DNA of 44,079 nucleotides from an uncultured Acidimicrobiaceae bacterium (GTDB lineage Bacteria > Actinomycetota > Acidimicrobiia > Acidimicrobiales > Ilumatobacteraceae): positions 1 through 44,079 of the forward strand of contig CAIXIJ010000051.1 of NCBI GenBank assembly GCA_903919455.1, written 5' to 3'. Position 1 is the first letter of the stretch; each line of letters starts with the position of its first letter. The notes below the pieces were generated by a model. The model saw nothing but the letters and a program-made list of their open reading frames with translations. It was not told the DNA's origin and ran no database searches. Shown piece by piece: positions 24,712-32,336 of the stretch. The translations under genes were made by a program, and so were the position numbers.

Positions 24712-26109
24712 TCAGGCCGGCCAGGACTCGCGCAGGAGCTCGATGAAGGTGGGATTGTGCGCTGCGTAGCGCGGCCAGACGTCGGTCATCCAGGCGTGTG
24801 CCTGTGCCTCATCCCATCCGTGGTGCCGCATCGCCCATGCCTTCAACACCAGTGCGGTACGGCTGCGACCGCCATGGCAATGCACGAGCACCTGCCGGCC
24901 TTCATCGAGCCATGCATCCACGGTGTCGACGGCGTCGGTGAGGGCCTCACCCAGCGACGGGTTGACGGTGTTGCCCTTCTGGTCGATGAGGTACACCTCG
25001 CGGCGGTTCGGAACGTTCGCGAACGAGTCGCCCACCTGGCACAGCGACAGCACGGCGAAACCGCGGTCGGCAGCATCACGGGCTCCGCTGAGGTCGGCAG
25101 CCCACAGCGATGGTGCGATCTCGGTGGGCCCCACCGTCGTTTCGTCGCTCTTTGGCCCGGGTTCAGGCGTACCCACCAGACGCCGCGCCACTTTCTGCAG
25201 TGCGGCGTTGTCGTAGTGCCGGTCGCCATCGACGGTGCGCACCCGTCCGTGCACGTAGGTGGTCCAACGGCACGGGATGGCCTGGATGCCGTAGCGGGCG
25301 CCGGCCAGTGCCCCTGCGACGCAGGCCACGGTGTCGGTGTCGTCGCCGAGGTCGATAGCGGCCGTGACAGCGGCGGCGAACGTGGGGTGGTGGCGCACCG
25401 CCCACACAGCCTGGGCGAGGCATGTCCACACTGTGCCGTTGCCGGGTTCGTTGGTGTGGGTGTTCGGCTGCCAATCGGCATCGAGCATGGTGGCGTAGCG
25501 GTCGTGGTGCTCGGCGGGTACGTGGCCGAGCACATCGTCGATCTCGGCAATGGGGTCGAGGCCCAGCAGCGCGCGCCGAATGAGCTCGGCGCCGATGGCG
25601 GCGCCCCATCCGGCGGCCGGGTCGTGGTGGGTGAGTTCCGACTGCTCGATGGCCGCCTGCATCGTGGCCTCGGTGCCAGCGCTATGGAAGGCCAAGGCGA
25701 TGGGCGTGACGCGCATCAACGTGCCGTTACCAGCGCTGCGGCCGAGTCGCAGGTGGGCAGCCTCGGCCGCACCCCGCCACTCGGCGGGATGCAGCGCGGC
25801 TCGGGTGATGTTGCCCACGTCGGCGGCATCTGCAGCCCACGCACGCCAACGCACCCACAGGTCGTCGGTGTCGACGCGACCATGTGCCAGCAGGCTCTCG
25901 GCCAATGCCAGCGCCATCTGGGTGTCGTCGGTGAACTCGCCGGGAGCCCACGGGCCGCCGCCCACCATCTCGCCGATACCGCTGAGCACGGGCTGGGGGA
26001 AGCGCTGGGTGTAGCGGCCTGCGGGGCCGAACTCGAAGGGCGCGCCCAGTGCGTCGCCCACGGCGGAACCTACGAGTGCGCCCATGGCGCGGTGGTGGAG
26101 CTGGATCAT
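24712..26109 (-). CDS. ADP-ribosylglycohydrolase fused to a dual-specificity phosphatase
   Basis: This 465-residue protein has two enzyme domains. Residues about 1-300 are a DraG/ARH-type ADP-ribosylglycohydrolase: GALVGSAVGDALGAPFEFGP, the metal-binding EFTDDTQM near 58-65, and LGDDTDTVACVAGALAGA near 250, giving the Asp/Thr set for two Mg2+ ions. Residues about 330-465 are a cysteine-phosphatase domain with VHCHGGRSR, in which Cys411 and Arg417 form the CX5R loop, and Asp residues upstream could serve as general acid. AGGAGGT lies six bases before the ATG. The first domain removes ADP-ribose from proteins or nucleic acids and the second removes phosphate; both catalytic sets look complete. 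It is the first gene of the unit at promoter copy B. Confidence 0.9.
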   Translation of the reverse strand: MIQLHHRAMGALVGSAVGDALGAPFEFGPAGRYTQRFPQPVLSGIGEMVGGGPWAPGEFTDDTQMALALAESLLAHGRVDTDDLWVRWRAWAADAADVGNITRAALHPAEWRGAAEAAHLRLGRSAGNGTLMRVTPIALAFHSAGTEATMQAAIEQSELTHHDPAAGWGAAIGAELIRRALLGLDPIAEIDDVLGHVPAEHHDRYATMLDADWQPNTHTNEPGNGTVWTCLAQAVWAVRHHPTFAAAVTAAIDLGDDTDTVACVAGALAGARYGIQAIPCRWTTYVHGRVRTVDGDRHYDNAALQKVARRLVGTPEPGPKSDETTVGPTEIAPSLWAADLSGARDAADRGFAVLSLCQVGDSFANVPNRREVYLIDQKGNTVNPSLGEALTDAVDTVDAWLDEGRQVLVHCHGGRSRTALVLKAWAMRHHGWDEAQAHAWMTDVWPRYAAHNPTFIELLRESWPA

Positions 26110-26154
26110 CGGCTGACCTCCTGTGACATTTTGATGTTGCGGTGTGGAATGCCG

Positions 26155-26182
26155 AACGCAACGACGCCCCGATCGCGTGACG
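26155..26182 (-). promoter_or_regulatory. Shared bipartite promoter element, copy B
   Basis: On the minus strand this reads CGTCACGCGA, 8 nt, TCGTTGCGTT, ending 45 nt before the ATG of the ADP-ribosylglycohydrolase-phosphatase gene. The 8-nt spacer differs from that of copies A and C, so only the two halves are conserved. The divergent antitoxin gene starts 33 bp away on the other side. Confidence 0.75.
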
Positions 26183-26215
26183 TTGCCCCGTGTCGACCGC
26201 CGTACTCAGGTGACT

Positions 26216-26500
26216 ATGATTCTGGTCATGTCTGACGTGTTGCCCCTCGCCGAAGTGAAAGCCAAGTTCTCTGAGATGGTGGATCGCGTAGAGCAGCAGC
26301 ACGACCGCATCACTGTCACCCGCAATGGTCGGCCGGCGGCGGTGCTGATGAGCGCCGACGACCTCGCCGCGCTGGAGGACACACTCGACTTGCTCTCCGA
26401 TCCGACAGCGATGGCAGAGATCGAACAGGCCCGGCTTGAGGTGGAAGCGGGCCACACCGTCTCCGCCGACGAGCTTCGCGCCAAGTATCTCCAACGATGA
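26216..26500 (+). CDS. Phd/YefM-family antitoxin
   Basis: This 94-residue protein has the family's N-terminal DNA-binding part (PLAEVKAKFSEMVDRVEQQH, ITVTRNGRPAAVLMSADD) and a helical, acidic C-terminus that would wrap the toxin. I start at 26216 because AGGTGA lies just upstream; the ATG at 26228 is the alternative and would fit the usual family N-terminus. The stop overlaps the toxin start (ATGA), typical of this class. Such antitoxins normally repress their own promoter. The pair is embedded, in opposite orientation, in the seven-gene minus-strand block. Confidence 0.9.
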   Translation: MILVMSDVLPLAEVKAKFSEMVDRVEQQHDRITVTRNGRPAAVLMSADDLAALEDTLDLLSDPTAMAEIEQARLEVEAGHTVSADELRAKYLQR

Positions 26501-26766
26501 CCGAACTGGCGTTGCGGATCGCGGCCTCGGCCGAACGACAGCTCTCTCGCCTTCCTGAACGCGTCGCTGCCGCCGTGGTGGAGTTCATGGTCGGCCCCTT
26601 GTGTCAGAACCCTCGCCGGGTCGGCCATCCCTTGCAGCGCGAGCTTGCCGGGCTGTGGTCAGCGAGACGCGGTGCCTACCGGGTGGTCTACGAGATCGAC
26701 GACGCGGCTCGCATCATCACCGTGCTGCGGATTGACCATCGCTCCGACGTCTACCGACCGCGATAG
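26497..26766 (+). CDS. RelE/ParE-family toxin
   Basis: The 89-residue product has the compact RelE-like pattern: LRIAASAERQLSRLPERV at the N-terminus, then GLWSARRGAYRVVYEIDDAA, and the C-terminal strand ITVLRIDHRSDVYRPR with the conserved Arg, His and Tyr of RelE mRNA interferases. It would cut mRNA in the ribosome or, if ParE-like, act on gyrase; the YRVVYEID and HRSDVYR segments favour RelE. It is intact and coupled to the antitoxin. Confidence 0.9.
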   Translation: MTELALRIAASAERQLSRLPERVAAAVVEFMVGPLCQNPRRVGHPLQRELAGLWSARRGAYRVVYEIDDAARIITVLRIDHRSDVYRPR

Positions 26767-26819
26767 CGCCCGCCCGGTTGCAGACCGTCGGCTGCTCGTG
26801 CTGCAGCGGGGCGTTCGTT

Positions 26820-27572
26820 CTACGGCTGGTGTTGAGGTCGTTCGATCTCGACCAGTAGTTGTTGCAGGGTGTCGCTGGCGTCGGCCCAGCTGCCGCGGTG
26901 GTCGAGTTCGGTCATCGCGGTCTCCAGCACGGCCCGCTCGTGCAGCGTGAGCGTGCTCGTGCGCTGTACTGCCTGGCGTGTGGCGGCCGTGGTGCCGGGG
27001 GCGGTGCGACCATGATCGTGCCGTATGGAGCTGGAGAGCTCGTTCAGCATTCGAGAGAGGTGATCGGTCTCCAGGGCGGCGGGCGCTTCGTCGATCGGCA
27101 CTCTGAGGTGGACTGCATCGGCGAGACGCGAGAGCGCATGCGACAGCTGGGCCGCATGCCGTCGGTCGCCGCGTTCGCCGGTGCCGGCGAGCTCGTGCAG
27201 CGACTCGAGGCGCAGGCTGTGCAGCGGTAGCTCGGTAGTGGCTTCGGCCTTGGCGCGGAGCGATGCCACCGGGTCGTCGATGCCGTGGAGGGCGTGCTGT
27301 GCGGTGGCGATGAGCGACTGGATGGTGGGGAACAATGCGGGCGGCAGCGGGAGCGAGCCTTGCTCGAGCCGGGCTGCTGCGAAGACGATCTGGAAACTCA
27401 CGAGGTGGTCGCCGACGAACTGGCCGTCGGTGACCTGTGCCCACACCACGGAGGTGTCGGCGTCGGGCGTGTCGGTGCGGGTGACCCCGACGTCGCCCAG
27501 ATGAATGAGGCCACTCAGCACGTCGGCAGCAGGCCGATAGCGCAGGGTGACCCGAGCAGTGGTGCTGCTCAT
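26820..27572 (-). CDS. Unrecognised 250-residue protein coupled to the ECF-like sigma factor
   Basis: The ATG at 27572 overlaps the sigma gene's stop (ATGA), so translation is coupled. The first 75 residues (VTLRYRPAADVLSGLIHLGD, then DTSVVWAQVTDG, VSFQIVFAAARL) recall DUF2283-like small beta domains; this is a weak resemblance. The rest is helical, with HAAQLSHALSRLADAVH and TLHERAVLETAMTELDHRG. There is no membrane helix, so it is not a classical membrane anti-sigma factor. Its position suggests a soluble regulator or partner of the sigma factor. Confidence 0.75.
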   Translation of the reverse strand: MSSTTARVTLRYRPAADVLSGLIHLGDVGVTRTDTPDADTSVVWAQVTDGQFVGDHLVSFQIVFAAARLEQGSLPLPPALFPTIQSLIATAQHALHGIDDPVASLRAKAEATTELPLHSLRLESLHELAGTGERGDRRHAAQLSHALSRLADAVHLRVPIDEAPAALETDHLSRMLNELSSSIRHDHGRTAPGTTAATRQAVQRTSTLTLHERAVLETAMTELDHRGSWADASDTLQQLLVEIERPQHQP

Positions 27573-28201
27573 GCGGGGAACTCCTCTTCGTTGGGCATCG
27601 CATCCCGATTCTTGCTGATGCGACGGCGGGTTGCATTCAGCCGGCGGCTGACGGTCTCGCGGGCCTGGCCCCGCATGATGGCGACCTCCAGGACGGTGTA
27701 GCCGCAGCCGTCCACGAGCATCACCTCTTCGAGGTGGGCCTTCGGGATGCCCGTGCAGCAGCGCTGCAGGGTTTCCGACGCCTGGATCCATTCGTCGATG
27801 TCGGCCTCGAAGCCGTTCGTGCGGCCCTTGGCGTTGTCGAACAGAGCGGGGCTGCCATCGCGGCCGGGGGCGTCGCCCGATACGAACTGCCTGCCCGGGC
27901 GTTTGGTGCCGTCGCCCTGGTCGAACAGGCGGACACCTTCGCCCCGCTGTGACCGCTGGGTGCGATCGTGCGAGATGGCCGCATGTTTGGTGCGGCGCCG
28001 GGCGTAAACCGCCGGGTCGGGGTACTTCGCCATGATCGTGACGCAGTTGCGGACTACGTGCATGCCGATGGTCTGCGCAATGTCGTCGGCATCGAACTTC
28101 CCGTGGACGGCGCCGATGATGCGCATGACCTCTCGCATCACCCGCTGGATGTACTCCTCGAGGGAGAGATCGAGGCGGGCGGTGGGCTGGATGTCGGTCA
28201 T
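27569..28201 (-). CDS. ECF-like sigma factor (sigma-70 family)
   Basis: I start at 28201 because AGGAG lies seven bases upstream; the ATG at 28207 is too close to it. The 210-residue protein has a region-2-like segment at about residues 15-90 (EEYIQRVMREVMRIIGAVHG, DADDIAQTIGMHVVRNCV, YARRRTKHAAISHDRTQR). A region-4-like helix-turn-helix is near 155-195 (LEEVMLVDGCGYTVLEVAIM, ARETVSRRLNATRRRI). A charged, Gly-rich linker of about 50 residues separates them. No other regulator lies in the block, so this protein is the natural candidate for reading the three shared bipartite promoters, one of which (copy C) probably drives its own operon. The match is by pattern, not by search. Confidence 0.75.
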   Translation of the reverse strand: MTDIQPTARLDLSLEEYIQRVMREVMRIIGAVHGKFDADDIAQTIGMHVVRNCVTIMAKYPDPAVYARRRTKHAAISHDRTQRSQRGEGVRLFDQGDGTKRPGRQFVSGDAPGRDGSPALFDNAKGRTNGFEADIDEWIQASETLQRCCTGIPKAHLEEVMLVDGCGYTVLEVAIMRGQARETVSRRLNATRRRISKNRDAMPNEEEFPA

Positions 28202-28335
28202 CGGCATGCTCCTGTCGTTGGGCGATGAGGGGGTGGTGGGGTGCTGATTGGTGTTGGCGGGAGGCTCCGTTCGTAGGCCCGGCTGCCCGGGCGGGTTGTC
28301 GAGGGTGAGTATGACGAAGGGGTGTGACACAGTTT

Positions 28336-28362
28336 CCGGGCGCCCGGGAAACGGGCGCCCGG
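28336..28362 (-). terminator. Strong GC hairpin between the VWA and sigma genes
   Basis: CCGGGCGCCCG (28336-28346) and CGGGCGCCCGG (28352-28362) form a perfect 11-bp stem with a 5-nt loop; the flanking T/A extends it to 12 bp. On the minus strand it begins six bases after the VWA stop. There is no T tract. It may act as a partial terminator, or protect the 3' end of the VWA mRNA, so that sigma is made at a lower level than VWA. Confidence 0.65.
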
Positions 28363-28368
28363 AGTGCG

Positions 28369-29718
28369 TCAGACCTGCGGGCCCTGCGGGTCCTGCGAGT
28401 CCGGCGGGTCCTGCGAGTCCGGCGGGTCCTGCGAGTCCTGCGGGCCCTGGGCCCCCGCCGGCGGCTCGGTCTGCTCGGGCATCGCCGTGTAGTCGGTGCG
28501 GCGGCCCTTGCTGGTGCTGCGGCTGCGACTGAAGTTGCGCTTGGCCTGGGTGGCGTCCCAGTGCCCGCGCTGCAGATCGTCGGCATCGGCGAGCAGTTCA
28601 TTGACCAGCGCCTCCGACATCGGCAGGACACTCGCCATGCGGGCGCCTCGGATGAAGTGCGTCGAGGCCTCACCGTGGTCACCGCGCTCGGCCGCCTCGC
28701 GGGCTTCCCGGCGGGCTTTGGCCACCTCCAGACGCAGGACCTCTTCGGTCACCTCCGAGCTGGCGCCCGGGTCGGTCTGGCCGCCGTCGCCGGCATGCAC
28801 CACCACCGGCACGGTGACGGTATGGAGGGCGAGGTCGCCACCGGTCGATGCCCACCGAACGGTGAGTGTGGCGACGTCGACCCGGCCCGTCGCAGTGCTG
28901 GGACGAAGGTGGAACTTGGCCACCAGCTTGCGGCGCTCGCCGCCGTAGGCATCGCCCATCATCACCTGTACGCCGTTCGGCAGTTCGGTGATGGGGAACT
29001 CGTTCAGCACAGCCGTGGCGGCCACACCGGCGCTGGGTGTGATCTCCACCGACACGTTCTGGGCCACCACCGAGGCAAGGCCGCCGAACTCGTCGGCGAA
29101 CACCTTGGCCGCCTGGTCGGGGCCGTCGCACCAGTAGTCGTTGCCCATGCCGGCATCGGCGAGAGCGGCCAGCAGTTCCTCGTCGTAGCCGTCGCTGAAG
29201 CCGATGAACGACGTGGTCACACCCTGCGTGTGACCGGTCTTCACCAGGGGCGCCAACTGGTTCATGCCAGTGAGGCCGGCGTTGGCGTGCCCGTCGGTGA
29301 GCAGGATGATGCGACGCAGTGCGTCGGGTCGGGGCTGCAGGGTCAGCATCTCCAACGCCTTCAGCCAACCCCCGGAGAGGTTCGTGGAGCCACCGGCGTG
29401 GATGGTGTTCACACGTTGCACGGCGGCGTCGACGTCGGTGTCGGCGAGCGGCACCACCATCTGCACCGTGTCGTCGAAGGCCACCACACCGAGGCGGTCG
29501 TCGGGCCCGGCGAGCCGTAGCAGGTGCGCAGTGGCTGACAGCACCGAGGCCAAGGGCTCGCCGGCCATCGAGCCGCTGCGGTCCAGCACCACCACCACGT
29601 CGAGCGGGGCGCGCTCCAACGGGTTGGCGGGCGGTGCGGCGAGCTCCAGCATCACGTGCACCACCTCGTCCACGAGCACGGTGACGAGGGTGCGGTCGAA
29701 CTTGACGATGGGCTGCAT
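28369..29718 (-). CDS. von Willebrand factor type A domain protein
   Basis: This 449-residue protein starts at 29718, with AGGAG six bases upstream. The VWA domain, residues about 38-215, has a complete metal-ion-dependent adhesion site: DRSGS at 46-50, the Thr in GGSTNLSGG, and LTDGHAN. A beta-rich domain, a helical, charged segment (EEVLRLEVAKARREAREAAE) and a Gln/Pro/Asp-rich tail follow. There is no signal peptide or membrane helix, so it should be cytoplasmic. Cytoplasmic VWA proteins often act as metal-dependent assembly partners, as in TerY-type or MoxR-linked systems, but no MoxR ATPase lies here. It heads the operon with the sigma factor. Confidence 0.9.
   Translation of the reverse strand: MQPIVKFDRTLVTVLVDEVVHVMLELAAPPANPLERAPLDVVVVLDRSGSMAGEPLASVLSATAHLLRLAGPDDRLGVVAFDDTVQMVVPLADTDVDAAVQRVNTIHAGGSTNLSGGWLKALEMLTLQPRPDALRRIILLTDGHANAGLTGMNQLAPLVKTGHTQGVTTSFIGFSDGYDEELLAALADAGMGNDYWCDGPDQAAKVFADEFGGLASVVAQNVSVEITPSAGVAATAVLNEFPITELPNGVQVMMGDAYGGERRKLVAKFHLRPSTATGRVDVATLTVRWASTGGDLALHTVTVPVVVHAGDGGQTDPGASSEVTEEVLRLEVAKARREAREAAERGDHGEASTHFIRGARMASVLPMSEALVNELLADADDLQRGHWDATQAKRNFSRSRSTSKGRRTDYTAMPEQTEPPAGAQGPQDSQDPPDSQDPPDSQDPQGPQV
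28391..28444 (-). repeat. 18-bp tandem repeat at the 3' end of the VWA gene
   Basis: Two exact copies of TCCTGCGAGTCCGGCGGG (28391-28408 and 28409-28426) and a partial third encode the repeated Asp-Ser-Gln-Asp-Pro-Pro tail. The in-frame unit permits length change without frameshift. The tail is probably disordered. Confidence 0.85.
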
Positions 29719-29759
29719 GGACGGCTCCTTGTGGGGCTGTTTGGGGGGAACAGGTGTCC

Positions 29760-29787
29760 AACGCATCGACCCACCCGTCGCGTGACG
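29760..29787 (-). promoter_or_regulatory. Shared bipartite promoter element, copy C
   Basis: On the minus strand this reads CGTCACGCGA, 8 nt, TCGATGCGTT, one base different from copies A and B. It ends 41 nt before the VWA ATG at 29718. The divergent NERD-helicase gene starts 61 bp to the right. Confidence 0.75.
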
Positions 29788-29848
29788 TGATGGCGCTACA
29801 CCGTTTTCCGGACATGCCGAACACTCCGAACGTGCCGCGCCGTCGTGT

Positions 29849-31483
29849 GTGACAGGGCAGAATCTGCGGGTGGCCATCCTCTTGCCGGCGGAGTTCGACC
29901 TCACCTCATTGGAGGAGAGCGAGCAGCAGGTCTGCGCGGCATTCCTGAAGGGGCTCGACGACACCTGGTACGTGGTGCCGCACGTGCCCATCACGGCCGA
30001 GGGCCGCGACAGTGAGATCGATGTGGTGCTGGTCTCGGCAGTGCACGGCGTGGTGTGTGTGGAGGTGAAGGGCGGCATCGTCACCGTGAAGAACGGCACC
30101 TGGTTCCAGTACGACCGCGAGTTGAAGCAGTCGCCGGTGACCCAGGTGATGAAGGCCAAGCACGATCTGCTGAAGCGGTGCCGCACGGTGAAGATCGATG
30201 TGAACCTGTTGCCGCTGCGCCACATCGTGGCGTTGCCGCACGTGGGCACCACACCGGCCGAAGGGCTCGGCGCGGAGGCACCGGCCGAGATCGTATTCAG
30301 CCGCACACAACTGGCGTTTCCAGCGGCGGCGCTCGACAAGGTGTTGAAGGAGAAGGCACCTATTCCTCCGGACGTGCTGGAGAAGTTCCTGCTCCTGCTG
30401 CGGCCCGACATCGAACTCGATGGCACCGAGGGACGGGTGCTGATGGTGGCGGCGAGTCGGTTGGAAGATGAGACGCGCGTGCACCTCAACAACGTGGTGG
30501 CGCTGGACTCCAACCGTCGAGTGTTGGTGACGGGTGGTGCCGGCACGGGCAAGACGATGCTGGTGGTGAAGTGGGCAAAGCGCGCCGTGCGCCGTGGCGA
30601 GCGCACGCTGGTGGTGTGCTTCAACAAGCCCATCGCCGGTGGCCTGCAGCAGCAACTCGAGGGCGAGAACCTCACGGTCAGCACGTTTCACGACGCCATC
30701 ATCAAGCTGCTGGAACCTCACGGATTTCGCGTGGGCGGCAACCCCACGCCGGAGTACTGGCGCGACGCCATCACTGATGCGCTGGAGTTCCACGCGGCCG
30801 CAGTCGGCACCCCATTCGACTCGATCGTCGTGGATGAAGGGCAAGACTTCTACCCGCATTGGCTCGATGCGTTGCAGCGCTTGCTCGACCCCGCGGGCCC
30901 GCGTCGCCTGTTGATGGCGGCCGACCCGGCGCAGGCCATCTACGTGAAGCCGTGGTTGGCCCCCGACGACATGACCACGATGCAGTTGGTCTACAACCTT
31001 CGCAACTGCGGGGGGATCGCGAAGTTGGTGCAACGGCTCGGTGGTCCAGCCCCGTTGCCGTCGGCTCCGTTGGGCGACGCCGTCGTGCACCTCCACGCTG
31101 GTGGACATCGCGAGATTCGTAAGCGTGTACGCGACGCAGTGCATCGCCTCTCGAACGATTTCAATGTGCCCTTCAGCCAGATCGCCGTGCTCACCACGCG
31201 TTCCGACGTGCGTGATGCGCTGCACGAGAACCCACCCGACGACTGCCCGCTGGTGCGATGGGAACAGCGATGCGAGGAGGCCGTGCTCTGCGAGACCGTG
31301 CAGCGCGCCAAGGGGCTGGAGCGCATGGCGGTGGTGCTGGTGGAGATGTCGGGCGAGCCAGATCCCGTGTTGTTGTACGTGGGCGCCAGCCGCGCGGTGG
31401 CGTCGTTGCGGTTGGTGGGTCCGCCGGCGCTGGCGCAGGCGGCAGGCGTCACGCCGGGCCCCAGCGGCTCCGGCGCATCCTGA
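29849..31483 (+). CDS. NERD-domain UvrD/Rep-like helicase
   Basis: This 544-residue protein has an N-terminal NERD (nuclease-related) domain at about residues 20-130, with SEIDVVLVSAVHGVVCVEVK carrying the D-ExK-type residues. A superfamily 1 helicase core follows: GGAGTGKT near 229-236, VVDEGQDFYPHW near 325, AADPAQAIY and TVQRAKGLE. The GTG at 29849 is used here; the GTG at 29870 is possible, and neither has a clear ribosome binding site. NERD-helicase proteins are associated with DNA processing and sometimes with defence. The gene is divergent from the VWA operon and shares its upstream region, but the conserved promoter element points only toward VWA. Confidence 0.88.
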   Translation: MTGQNLRVAILLPAEFDLTSLEESEQQVCAAFLKGLDDTWYVVPHVPITAEGRDSEIDVVLVSAVHGVVCVEVKGGIVTVKNGTWFQYDRELKQSPVTQVMKAKHDLLKRCRTVKIDVNLLPLRHIVALPHVGTTPAEGLGAEAPAEIVFSRTQLAFPAAALDKVLKEKAPIPPDVLEKFLLLLRPDIELDGTEGRVLMVAASRLEDETRVHLNNVVALDSNRRVLVTGGAGTGKTMLVVKWAKRAVRRGERTLVVCFNKPIAGGLQQQLEGENLTVSTFHDAIIKLLEPHGFRVGGNPTPEYWRDAITDALEFHAAAVGTPFDSIVVDEGQDFYPHWLDALQRLLDPAGPRRLLMAADPAQAIYVKPWLAPDDMTTMQLVYNLRNCGGIAKLVQRLGGPAPLPSAPLGDAVVHLHAGGHREIRKRVRDAVHRLSNDFNVPFSQIAVLTTRSDVRDALHENPPDDCPLVRWEQRCEEAVLCETVQRAKGLERMAVVLVEMSGEPDPVLLYVGASRAVASLRLVGPPALAQAAGVTPGPSGSGAS

Positions 31484-31520
31484 CCCACGCCGACATGCTC
31501 AACTGTGCGTGGGGGACACC

Positions 31521-32336
31521 ATGACTGATGCACCGACACTGACCGACACGATCGAGATCACCGCCGAGCAGCGCGCCGATTTCGCTGCCCGCGGCCACGC
31601 CGTGGTGCGCGGGTTGGCGAGCGCCGAGGAGGTGGAGTTCTTCCGTCCGGCCATCGAAGCCGGGGTACGCCGGTTCACGGCGAACCAGGCTGCGTTGGAA
31701 GATCGCGACACCTACGGCAAGGCGTTCCTCCAGGTGCCGAACCTGTGCTTCTTCGACGATGCGGTGCGTCCGTTCTCGTTCGCTCCCAGGTTCGCCAAGG
31801 CGGCCGCCGATCTGCTGGGTGTGGACGGCGTGCGGATGTATCACGACCAAGCGCTGTTCAAGGAGCCGGGTGGTGGGCACACACCGTGGCACCAGGACCA
31901 GACCTACTGGCCGCTCGACACCGATCGCACCGTCACCATGTGGATGCCGTTGGTCGACGTGCCGGCAGACGTGGGCAGCATGACGTTCGTGGATGGCAGC
32001 CATCGTGAGGGCAGCCTGGGCGGTTGGGTGATCGGCGACGAGTCGCAGGAGCAGTTCGCGGCGATGGTGCAGTCGCGGGGCATGGCCACCAGCACCCACG
32101 GGGCCATGCGCGCCGGCGACGCCACCTTTCATACGGGCTGGACACTGCACAGCGCGCCGGCGAACAACACCTCGCTGCTGCGCGGTGTGATGACGGTGAT
32201 CTACGTGGCCGACGGTACGCGTGTGGGGCCCATCGACTCGCCGTATCGCGCGTTCGATCAGCAGATTTGGCTGGGTGGCGCAGAGCCGGGCTCGTTGGTT
32301 GGTGGCGAGCGCAACCCGTTGCTGTGGCCGGTGTGA
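31521..32336 (+). CDS. Phytanoyl-CoA dioxygenase (PhyH) family enzyme
   Basis: The ATG at 31521 is preceded by GGGGGA. The 271-residue protein has the double-stranded beta-helix of Fe(II)/2-oxoglutarate oxygenases. The iron triad is His124 and Asp126 (PWHQDQTYWP) with His210 (TLHSAPANNT), and the Arg in LLRGVMTV would bind 2-oxoglutarate. MWMPLVDVPADVGSMTFVDG and SHREGSL are characteristic of the PhyH family. The substrate is not predictable; bacterial members hydroxylate lipids, ectoine or halogenated compounds. Its stop overlaps the GTG of the glycoside hydrolase gene. Confidence 0.92.
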   Translation: MTDAPTLTDTIEITAEQRADFAARGHAVVRGLASAEEVEFFRPAIEAGVRRFTANQAALEDRDTYGKAFLQVPNLCFFDDAVRPFSFAPRFAKAAADLLGVDGVRMYHDQALFKEPGGGHTPWHQDQTYWPLDTDRTVTMWMPLVDVPADVGSMTFVDGSHREGSLGGWVIGDESQEQFAAMVQSRGMATSTHGAMRAGDATFHTGWTLHSAPANNTSLLRGVMTVIYVADGTRVGPIDSPYRAFDQQIWLGGAEPGSLVGGERNPLLWPV

